This document shows, in pieces, positions 1 through 5,474 of a DNA stretch of 7,102 nucleotides. The position numbers were made by a program, and so were the translations under genes. Each line of letters starts with the position of its first letter. The stretch's first letter is position 1. Below the pieces are notes generated by a model. That model worked only from the letters and a program-made list of their open reading frames with translations. It searched no databases and was not told the origin of the DNA. Source of the DNA: Candidatus Nanohalarchaeota archaeon (GTDB taxonomy: Archaea > EX4484-52 > B79-G9); the NCBI GenBank assembly GCA_030635525.1, contig DAOVYR010000058.1:1-7102 (forward strand), given 5' to 3'.

Positions 1-699
1 AAACTGGATAGTTTAGTCGAGGGCGGCTTTCCAAAAGGAGCGATTATTTTGATAACAGGACCGCCGGGTTCTGGAAAAACCATTTTTGGTCTCGAATATA
101 TATATAATGGTGCAACATTACACGATGATAAAGGTTCTTTTATTTCTTTTGAAATGCCCCGGGATGAAATTTATCTACAATCAAACCAAATGGGGTGGGA
201 TCTAAAAGATGTTGACAATATGATAGATGTTATCTTTGTAAAGAGCATGTATCAAATGACTGGATCGGCAATTTTAGAGCCGTTAATAAAGAAGATAAAG
301 GAGAGTGGCTCAAAAAGGGTTGTATTCGATTCTTCAAATTCTTTTATTGATTTTTTTATACCAAAAACTTTAAAATCTCAGCCTCATCTTGGAAACGCAG
401 GATATAATACAGTAGTCAGATATGCGGCTTTTTATTTGATTGAAGAGTTAAGGAAGTTAGATGCCACAATTATTTTGATTTCTAACTCCTGTCCAGATAA
501 AGATAGTGGAAGCTACAGCTATGATGGTGTTTCTGATTACCTATGTGATGGAATTATCAATCTTAATTATCTCAATATGGGTGGCGAGCAATTAATGAGT
601 CTAGAAATACCAAAGATGAGACTTACAGCTCAAGAGAAGGATTTGATTACCTATGAAATAACTAACAAAGGGATTATAATACAGAGCAAAACGAGTTAG
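1..699 (+). CDS. KaiC/RAD55-like RecA-superfamily ATPase, single domain (5' end outside window)
   Basis: The reading frame is open from base 1, so the N-terminus lies upstream; the TTG at 49 is inside the Walker A strand and is not a real start. The visible 232 residues form one KaiC-like domain. The P-loop GPPGSGKT is at codons 20-27, followed by a helix and strand ending in SFEM (codons 49-52). The family motif MGWDL is near codons 64-68 and the Walker B strand RVVFD is at codons 106-110. The C-terminal pattern of a K-M-R-L-T strand followed by YEITNKGI is typical of archaeal KaiC-like proteins. Where KaiC has two adjacent glutamates after the TFE strand, the second is Met here. Family members are P-loop NTPases acting in circadian timing (KaiC), gas-vesicle control (GvpD) or unknown archaeal signalling. 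The substrate and partner are not evident. A 126-nt gap separates it from the V4R gene, which may still be functionally linked. Confidence 0.88.
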   Translation, partial: KLDSLVEGGFPKGAIILITGPPGSGKTIFGLEYIYNGATLHDDKGSFISFEMPRDEIYLQSNQMGWDLKDVDNMIDVIFVKSMYQMTGSAILEPLIKKIKESGSKRVVFDSSNSFIDFFIPKTLKSQPHLGNAGYNTVVRYAAFYLIEELRKLDATIILISNSCPDKDSGSYSYDGVSDYLCDGIINLNYLNMGGEQLMSLEIPKMRLTAQEKDLITYEITNKGIIIQSKTS

Positions 700-739
700 A
701 CAAGTTAAAACTAGAGAGGGGTTATTCAAAATCCCCGAG

Positions 740-817
740 AATATATCTACATGATTCTACAAATTCCAATTTAGCAAAGGAATTAAGTATTTGAATGTTT
801 TCGATGCGTTTAGGGGG
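740..817 (+). promoter_or_regulatory. Putative promoter and ribosome binding site of the V4R-domain gene
   Basis: The 126-nt gap between the ATPase gene and the V4R gene contains an AATATAT box at 740-746, about 80 nt ahead of the ATG, so transcription would begin near 770. A purine-rich GGGGG at 813-817 lies 8 nt before the ATG at 826 and is the likely ribosome binding site. A weak GGGG/CCCC inverted repeat (about 718-736) sits just before the TATA-like box; it has no following T-run, so it is not called a terminator. The promoter is a pattern match only. Confidence 0.35.
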
Positions 818-825
818 CTAATCAA

Positions 826-1974
826 ATGGCAAACTTAAAAGATGATTTTGTTCGGCTTTATGTTAAAAGATTCATTATGCCACGTGCTTTGATATTTGAT
901 AAACCTGGTTTTGTTGATTTCAAAATTTCTGGAAAGACAACAATCTTTCTTAGACAGATTCTAGTTCCTGAATTATTTTTTGTTGATTTTGAGCAAAAAA
1001 TAGTTGAAGAATTCGGCAATGCAGGTAAAGAAGTTATGTATTCTATTGGCAAGAAATTCGGGTACAGTTTTGCCCAAAATGGTAAATTTGAAAATATAAA
1101 GGATCATCCTGGCAAAAAAATAAAAGACTGGGTTGTGATTGCGAACAAATTTATTGAAGGCACTTATGCGAGTAAAATATCAGAAACAATTGATGTTGAG
1201 CAGAAGATTGTCGATTATGAGTTGGAAAATTTTGCTGTTTGCAGAAAACTGGGCTACGATCACTTTTTTGCAACAGGAGGAGCTGCCGGTTTAATCGCAT
1301 GGATTTTGCAAGATAAAAACATTGAAGGAATGCTTTATGATAGCAGATTTATCAAAGGTACCCACTTCTGCAAAGTCAAATGTGCCCCCCCGAAAATTTT
1401 ATCAAAAGAGTTTAATGAAGAAATTTTTTGTGAAACAAACCTTGATGGCTTGGCAAATGATATGTTGGTATATCAAATGTTCAATAAAGAAACAGACATA
1501 GAAAATAAAAAATCTTTCCAAAATTTCCTTAATGCAAAAATATTTAATTATTCTAATGGAATTATTATGTATAAACAAACAGAGCGTTTCTTTTTAATGG
1601 AAGTAAGCGGGATGTTTTTGCTTGAAATGGGATTAACGAATAATAGAATGAAACAAATAATGTTTGATTCGGCATTTTCCACCGGTCAAAAATTGTTTGG
1701 GAAAATTGATTCGAGTAATTTGATGGGAATAATGGATATATTGGCTGCATTAGGCTGGGGAGAAGTGCGTATTTTGCAATCTGTGGGAGACATAAAAGTT
1801 CTAATAAGCCATTTCCCTTGGACAAAACACTACAAAGACATAAATTTTTTACTCATCCGGGGTATTCTTTCAGGGATTTTTTCAAATAGGTGCGGGAAAA
1901 AGATTATTTTTAAAAAACCAAAAATCGATATTTCAAAAGGCCATTTAGCACTTCTTTTTAACTCGGGTGATTAA
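826..1974 (+). CDS. Tandem V4R-like (4-vinyl reductase / XylR-N type) domain protein
   Basis: A 382-residue soluble protein with no signal peptide or obvious membrane helix. It appears to hold two V4R-like domains. The first (about residues 48-190) has the IGKKFGYSFA helix, then FFATGGAAGL and a closing G-x-H-F-C-x-V-x-C stretch (Cys182, Cys186). The second (about 255-378) has FSTGQKLFGKI, the turn LGWGEVRI, a strand followed by SHFPW, and the LLIRGILSGIFS helix before the final strands. V4R domains are known as small-molecule-binding modules in proteins such as BchJ and in hydrocarbon-responsive regulators (XylR N-terminus). No DNA-binding or catalytic domain is attached, so the role may be ligand carrying, sensing or acting as an enzyme accessory. 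The start is set by GGGGG at 813-817. The gene ends directly against the TTG of the GGGP-synthase-like gene, which implies co-translation. The domain assignment is by pattern and is strongest for the second copy. Confidence 0.7.
   Translation: MANLKDDFVRLYVKRFIMPRALIFDKPGFVDFKISGKTTIFLRQILVPELFFVDFEQKIVEEFGNAGKEVMYSIGKKFGYSFAQNGKFENIKDHPGKKIKDWVVIANKFIEGTYASKISETIDVEQKIVDYELENFAVCRKLGYDHFFATGGAAGLIAWILQDKNIEGMLYDSRFIKGTHFCKVKCAPPKILSKEFNEEIFCETNLDGLANDMLVYQMFNKETDIENKKSFQNFLNAKIFNYSNGIIMYKQTERFFLMEVSGMFLLEMGLTNNRMKQIMFDSAFSTGQKLFGKIDSSNLMGIMDILAALGWGEVRILQSVGDIKVLISHFPWTKHYKDINFLLIRGILSGIFSNRCGKKIIFKKPKIDISKGHLALLFNSGD
1966..1971 (+). promoter_or_regulatory. Ribosome binding site overlapping the end of the V4R gene
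   Basis: GGTGAT is a full match to the archaeal anti-Shine-Dalgarno complement. It lies inside the last codons of the V4R gene, 3 nt ahead of the TTG at 1975. It supports translational coupling and favours the TTG start over the in-frame ATG at 2005, which has only a weak purine stretch upstream. Confidence 0.5.
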
Positions 1975-2757
1975 TTGATACATATTGGAAGCGTGGAAAG
2001 AAAGATGTATTCGTTGCGTGAAGAGCATCCTTTGGTAATTCCACAATTAGATTCGAAAAATATTGGAGCCAATAATTTCTATAATATTCTGAAACAAATA
2101 TCCGGGTTTGGGTTGAATCATATCGCAATTGGCAGCAGTTTGGTTTCTCCAGAGTTGTTACGTCAATTTCTTGATATTGCAGTTAAAGATTTTGGTTTTT
2201 CCGTTGTGACCTATCCAACAAACAGCTCAGTCTGCTATCTAAAAGGAACTCGCAACAAAACAGCAATATACTGGATGAGCGTCTTGAACGCAGAGAATCC
2301 TTTTTATTTAAAAGATGTCCTGATAATGAATTCCTCCTCTTTTATGCATAATGAGTTTGAGCCAATTCCTACAGCTTATGTTTTCGACGACCGAGGAGAA
2401 TTAAAAACTTCCAACTGGCTTTCGCGAGCCTTTCCAGTGCCAAGAGATAAGCCAGACGTCAGTCTGGCAGTTGCTCTTGCAGCCCAATATTTAGGTATGC
2501 GAATTTACATAATGGCAGGGGGTTCTGGCTGCAAGTTAATCCCGCCTGTTTCGCATTTAGATTTACTGGCAAAAAAAACCAACCTTTTTTTGATTCCAAC
2601 AAGCGGTATTGTTACTAAGTCCAATGCAGAGACTATGTTCAAGCATCATGCAGATGCCATACATATCGGAAACCTACTGGAAAATGCTAAGGGTATGAAA
2701 ATTCTCGGAAAAATGGTTGATGTATCGAAAAAATATCCCGGCAAACATTTTTTATGA
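1975..2757 (+). CDS. Divergent geranylgeranylglyceryl phosphate synthase-family (PcrB/GGGPS-like) protein
   Basis: This 260-residue protein follows the GGGPS/PcrB TIM-barrel family from end to end. It shows HPLVIPQLDSKN (18-29, cf. H-x-T-L-I-D-P-D-K), MSVLNAENP (101-109), IPTAYVF (131-137), FPVPRDKP (153-160), the helix LAAQYLGM (168-175), YIMAGGSG (178-185) and a terminal IGNLLE (231-236). Known members join a prenyl diphosphate to glycerol-1-phosphate, the first ether bond of archaeal lipids; MoeO5 uses 3-phosphoglycerate instead. Several catalytic positions differ here. The conserved Glu of YLEAGSGA is Met180, the second Asp of DPDK is absent (Asp26 is kept), and the phosphate-binding GGGI is TSGI (209-212). 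It is probably not the housekeeping lipid enzyme but a paralogue with another acceptor, or a non-catalytic form. The TTG start follows the V4R stop with no gap and has GGTGAT upstream; ATG 2005 is the alternative. Confidence 0.82.
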   Translation: MIHIGSVERKMYSLREEHPLVIPQLDSKNIGANNFYNILKQISGFGLNHIAIGSSLVSPELLRQFLDIAVKDFGFSVVTYPTNSSVCYLKGTRNKTAIYWMSVLNAENPFYLKDVLIMNSSSFMHNEFEPIPTAYVFDDRGELKTSNWLSRAFPVPRDKPDVSLAVALAAQYLGMRIYIMAGGSGCKLIPPVSHLDLLAKKTNLFLIPTSGIVTKSNAETMFKHHADAIHIGNLLENAKGMKILGKMVDVSKKYPGKHFL

Positions 2758-2772
2758 CACGAGGAATGTGAT

Positions 2773-3483
2773 ATGTATTATGCGAAAAAAAAAGCCGCCT
2801 TTTTTGACATTGACGGAACTCTAATAAACGGGTTTATTATCTGTGATTTTCCAGAGTACCTTGTCAAAAAAGGCTTTTTTGACCCAGAAGCACACAAAAA
2901 TATACAGACGCTACTTCTAGAGTATAAAAATGGAGAAATTGAACCCACAGTTGCATCACATGAAATACCAATAGAATATGCACTTGGGTTAAAAGGGCAA
3001 AACAAAGAAAAAATAGGGGTTTTAGCAGCTCGTTTTATGTCTGAATACAAAAATAATGTTTTTCAATATTCAAAACAATTGGTGAATTTAATGAACAAAA
3101 ACGGTTTTATGACAATCGGGATGAGTGGATCTCCGATTGAAGTCATAGAGGAACTTGATTTTCTTGGTTTCAAGAAATTATACGGTAGCGAAATGTCTAC
3201 AACCTCAGGAACATATGATGGAAACATCAAGACAAATTTGGTAATTCTAGAAAATAAAAAAAAACTATTCCAGAGTTTAATCAGGATATACAACATCGAC
3301 CTTAAATCTTCATTCGGATTCGGTGATACGGAGTATGACTTACCTGTGCTGACGAATGTGTTTTATCCCATTGCAGTTAATCCAAACAAAAAACTAAGGA
3401 TAATCGCCGAACAAAAAAACTGGTTAATAGGCGACAACAAAAGTGTTTTTCAAACGCTAAAGGCATTCCGCCGACCTATTTGA
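2773..3483 (+). CDS. HAD-superfamily IB phosphatase (SerB/CicA-like)
   Basis: A 236-residue cytoplasmic HAD hydrolase with all four motifs visible. Motif I is FFDIDGTL, with nucleophile Asp12 and acid/base Asp14. Motif II is MSGSP with Ser118. Motif III lysine is probably among Lys162-164, and motif IV GDTEYD (184-189) supplies Mg-binding acids. The helical insertion between motifs I and II (about 20-100) and the ending P-I-A-V-N-P-N-K-x-L followed by a Trp are typical of subfamily IB, which dephosphorylates phosphoserine and other small or lipid-linked phosphomonoesters. The substrate is not readable from sequence. It starts 15 nt after the GGGPS-like gene, with GAGG at 2761-2764 eight nt before the ATG, so the two are very probably co-transcribed. 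A phosphatase next to a prenyl-transferase-like protein suggests removal of a phosphate from its product, which is inference. Confidence 0.85.
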   Translation: MYYAKKKAAFFDIDGTLINGFIICDFPEYLVKKGFFDPEAHKNIQTLLLEYKNGEIEPTVASHEIPIEYALGLKGQNKEKIGVLAARFMSEYKNNVFQYSKQLVNLMNKNGFMTIGMSGSPIEVIEELDFLGFKKLYGSEMSTTSGTYDGNIKTNLVILENKKKLFQSLIRIYNIDLKSSFGFGDTEYDLPVLTNVFYPIAVNPNKKLRIIAEQKNWLIGDNKSVFQTLKAFRRPI

Positions 3484-3549
3484 CCGGCGATTGTTGACAA
3501 AATCGTCGCACATTAATTAAAATCCATAACAAATACCCACATTATTATT

Positions 3550-3612
3550 GGGTGCGATAGAATATATTGTTTTGTATGGGGGGTTATTAAAAACGCTCTA
3601 TCTTTATTTATA
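3550..3612 (+). promoter_or_regulatory. Promoter region of the hydrogenase NuoC/D-like genes
   Basis: The gap after the phosphatase gene (3484-3657) holds two TATA-like boxes. TTTATTTATA at 3603-3612 would place transcription start near 3634. GAATATATTG around 3560-3569 would place it near 3590, leaving AAAGGA at 3625-3630 in the leader. A short inverted repeat ACCCA/TGGGT (3535-3539, 3549-3553) flanks the upstream box. The composition change on either side supports a new transcription unit here. Confidence 0.45.
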
Positions 3613-3657
3613 GCAAAACTACATAAAGGATTTTTGCGTATAATAGACTGTGGTTGT

Positions 3658-4089
3658 ATGGATGAAATTGATTTTGAGGGTCTTGGAAAAGTTGTGAAGA
3701 AGAGCAAGGATGGGAGTGCTACTTTTATTGAGGTGGATGCCCCTGATCTTAGAAGAGTTCTGACTAAGCTTCGCCTGTCGGGTGTTAAGAGACTGATGAC
3801 TATAACAGGAGTAGATAATGGGCGTGAGATTGAGGTTATTTATCATTTTGATGCAAATTATCATATCGTTAATGTTAAAATAAGGATTGGGCGTGAGGAT
3901 TCTAAGGTTGAGTCCATCACCACTATTTTTTCGGGTGCAAAGCTGTTTGAGAGGGAGTTAGCTGAGATGCTTGATGTTCGCATAGAGGGGAATAGGGAGC
4001 CTCAGAATGTGTTTTTGTGTGAGGGATCGCCGAGGGCGCCGCTCAGGAAGAAGGATGATGTTGAGATGAAAGAGAAAGGGAATGATTGA
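3658..4089 (+). CDS. Energy-converting hydrogenase NuoC-like (30 kDa) subunit, MbhK/EchD type
   Basis: A 143-residue protein of the respiratory-chain 30 kDa subunit family. The diagnostic part is the block V-E-S-I-T-T-I-F-S-G-A then L-F-E-R-E-L-A-E-M-L (residues 84-105). The family places this as S-I-x-x-x-x-x-x-A-x-x-x-E-R-E-x-x-E-x-x-G before the hydrophilic tail, here ending in P-L-R-K. It has no cofactor motifs; in Mbh, Ech and complex I this subunit binds the large subunit on the cytoplasmic side. It is shorter than NuoC but normal for a hydrogenase form. The start is uncertain. ATG 3658 is chosen, but an in-frame TTG at 3634 (151 residues) has AAAGGA three nt upstream and sits at leaderless distance from the TATA-like box at 3603-3612. 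It is followed at once by the large-subunit gene. Confidence 0.8.
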   Translation: MDEIDFEGLGKVVKKSKDGSATFIEVDAPDLRRVLTKLRLSGVKRLMTITGVDNGREIEVIYHFDANYHIVNVKIRIGREDSKVESITTIFSGAKLFERELAEMLDVRIEGNREPQNVFLCEGSPRAPLRKKDDVEMKEKGND

Positions 4090-4090
4090 T

Positions 4091-5251
4091 ATGAAGAAGA
4101 CTACTACGATTCCAATAGGCCCGCAGCATCCTGCGCTGATTGAGCCTGAGTACCTTAAGGTCTCGGTTGACGGGGAGACGATTGTGGATGTTGATATTCA
4201 GCTTGGGTATATTCATCGCGGTATTGAGCGGCTTATGCAGGACAGGAATTATGTGCAGAATATTTTTGTCGCGGAGAGGATGTGCGGGATTTGTTCCGGG
4301 GCGCATACTGTTACGTATTCGATGGCTGTCGAGAATCTGATTGGTGATGTTGAGGTTCCTCTGCGGGCTAAGTATATCAGGACTATTATTCTTGAGCTTG
4401 AGCGGCTGCATTCGCATCTTCTTTGGGCGGGTGTTGCGGGTTATGAGATCGGGATCGATACTGTTTTTATGAGTGCGTGGAAGGACCGCGAGTATGTTAT
4501 GGATCTGCTTGAGCAGATTAGCGGGAACAGGGTTAATTACGGGATGAGTACTATTGGCGGAGTTCGCCGGGATGTTTCTTCTGAGATTATAACAAAAATT
4601 GAGAAGGTTATGGATGTTGTCTCTAAACGGGCGGATTATTATGCTGATGTGTTTTTGAATGATAAGGTCATCGTTGCAAGGACCGAGGGGATAGGTAAGC
4701 TTGACCGCGCTGATGCAGAGAAGTTTTCGGCTGTGGGTCCTACGCTTCGGGCGTGCGGATTTGATTATGATATCAGGAAGGAGGGTTATGCTGCTTACGG
4801 GGATGTTGAGTGGGAGCCGGTTGTTGCCAAGAATGGGGATGTGCAGGCTAAGGCGATTGTGAGGCTGGGGGAGGTGAAGGTGTCTGCGTCTATTATCAGG
4901 CAGTGTGTTTCGAAGATGCCTAAAGGAGATATAAGGGTGAAGGTTGCACCTAATGTTTCTGAAAATGAGGCTGTGGCGCGGATTGAGGCGCCGAGGGGTG
5001 AGCTTTTTTATTATGCGCGGTCTAACGGGAGTGATAAGCCGGAGCGCGTGAGGATAAGGACGCCTACTTATTCTAATATTCTTACGCTGAAGCCTACGTT
5101 GATTGGGCAGCAGCTTGCGGATCTGCCGATTATTGTTGCGGCGATTGATCCCTGCTTCGCGTGTACTGACAGGGTTGCGCTGGTTGATGTCAATAAGGGG
5201 GATGAGAAGGTTGTTGACGGGAGTTATTTCAGGAAGATTGATAGGGGATGA
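4091..5251 (+). CDS. Group 4 [NiFe]-hydrogenase large (catalytic) subunit, NuoD-like, MbhL/EchE type
   Basis: A 386-residue catalytic subunit of a membrane-bound energy-converting hydrogenase. It opens with IPIGPQHPAL and LGYIHRGIE, shared with NuoD/complex I 49 kDa proteins. Unlike NuoD or FpoD it keeps both Ni-binding pairs: R-M-C-G-I-C-S-G-A-H (Cys65, Cys68, His72) and D-P-C-F-A-C-T-D-R (Cys355, Cys358, Arg361). All four NiFe ligands are present, so hydrogenase activity is expected, with ferredoxin as the usual partner in this class. A 25-residue tail follows Arg361; whether it is cleaved on maturation is unclear. ATG 4082 is in frame and overlaps the upstream stop, but GAAAGGG ends one nt before it. 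The second ATG at 4091 has a normal spacing of 10 nt and is preferred. The gene lies just after the NuoC-like gene. The small subunit carrying the proximal FeS cluster is not adjacent. Confidence 0.93.
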   Translation: MKKTTTIPIGPQHPALIEPEYLKVSVDGETIVDVDIQLGYIHRGIERLMQDRNYVQNIFVAERMCGICSGAHTVTYSMAVENLIGDVEVPLRAKYIRTIILELERLHSHLLWAGVAGYEIGIDTVFMSAWKDREYVMDLLEQISGNRVNYGMSTIGGVRRDVSSEIITKIEKVMDVVSKRADYYADVFLNDKVIVARTEGIGKLDRADAEKFSAVGPTLRACGFDYDIRKEGYAAYGDVEWEPVVAKNGDVQAKAIVRLGEVKVSASIIRQCVSKMPKGDIRVKVAPNVSENEAVARIEAPRGELFYYARSNGSDKPERVRIRTPTYSNILTLKPTLIGQQLADLPIIVAAIDPCFACTDRVALVDVNKGDEKVVDGSYFRKIDRG

Positions 5252-5252
5252 A

Positions 5253-5443
5253 TTTTGATTGTCGGGTTATACTATAGTATTGAATCGAAAATCATGAGAA
5301 TTATGGGTAAATTGAGGCATTCACAAGCTTTTTGATTCTCGGGTCATACAATATATTGAATCAAAAATCATTGAAATTAAAGATAAATTTGGGAATTTCC
5401 AAGCTTTTTGATTCTCGGGTCATACAATATATTGAATCAAAAA
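5253..5443 (+). repeat. 2.5 tandem copies of a 76-bp unit with internal inverted repeat
   Basis: This is the largest non-coding stretch of the window (5252-5474), beginning 2 nt after the large-subunit stop. Units begin at 5253 (diverged, one nt longer), 5330 and 5406 (partial). Bases 5324-5367 and 5400-5443 are identical over 44 nt. Each of these two contains a perfect 10-bp inverted repeat, TTTTTGATTC / GAATCAAAAA (5329-5338 with 5358-5367; 5405-5414 with 5434-5443), around a 19-nt centre with GGGT and AATATATT. Copy 1 keeps imperfect arms and has the palindrome ATACTATAGTAT (5269-5280). The array stops where a TATA box begins, so an operator array for the following gene is the simplest reading. 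A mobile-element remnant or duplicated promoter is possible. Confidence 0.85.
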
Positions 5444-5444
5444 C

Positions 5445-5452
5445 ATATATAC
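5445..5452 (+). promoter_or_regulatory. TATA box for leaderless transcription of the NuoH-like gene
   Basis: ATATATAC is centred about 26 nt before the ATG at 5475. That is the usual archaeal TATA-to-start distance, so the transcript would begin at or next to the start codon. No ribosome binding site is present upstream of the ATG, which agrees with a leaderless mRNA. The box directly follows the third repeat copy, so a protein bound there could block or recruit TBP/TFB. An ACTATAGT palindrome (5461-5468), also seen in repeat copy 1, lies between box and start. Confidence 0.5.
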
Positions 5453-5474
5453 TGGCTTTGACTATAGTTTAGTT

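Noticed and set aside
718..736. GGGG/CCCC inverted repeat after the ATPase gene as a terminator
   Set aside because: The stem is interrupted and no T-run follows; it may be chance or a weak operator next to the TATA-like box.
795..821. Eight-codon upstream reading frame (ATG 795 to TAA 821) before the V4R gene
   Set aside because: It overlaps the GGGGG ribosome binding site and could in theory affect initiation, but it is short enough to occur by chance and has no binding site of its own.
3486..3508. Possible hairpin terminator after the phosphatase gene (CGATT / AATCG)
   Set aside because: The stem is only 5 bp and no T-run follows, so it does not meet either bacterial or archaeal terminator patterns.
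4043..4417. Minus-strand open frame of 124 codons opposite the large-subunit gene
   Set aside because: It overlaps the conserved N-terminal Ni-binding region of a clear hydrogenase gene and has low-complexity composition typical of an antisense shadow.
4091..5251. Reading the NuoC/D/H/I-like genes as F420H2 dehydrogenase (Fpo) or complex I
   Set aside because: The gene order would also fit Fpo or Nuo, but the large subunit keeps both Cys pairs of the NiFe site, which FpoD and NuoD have lost.
5253..5443. CRISPR-like layout (44-nt repeats separated by 32 nt)
   Set aside because: Only two exact copies and one diverged copy occur, the between-repeat parts also resemble each other, and no cas gene is near. 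It is a 76-bp tandem repeat rather than repeat-spacer DNA.
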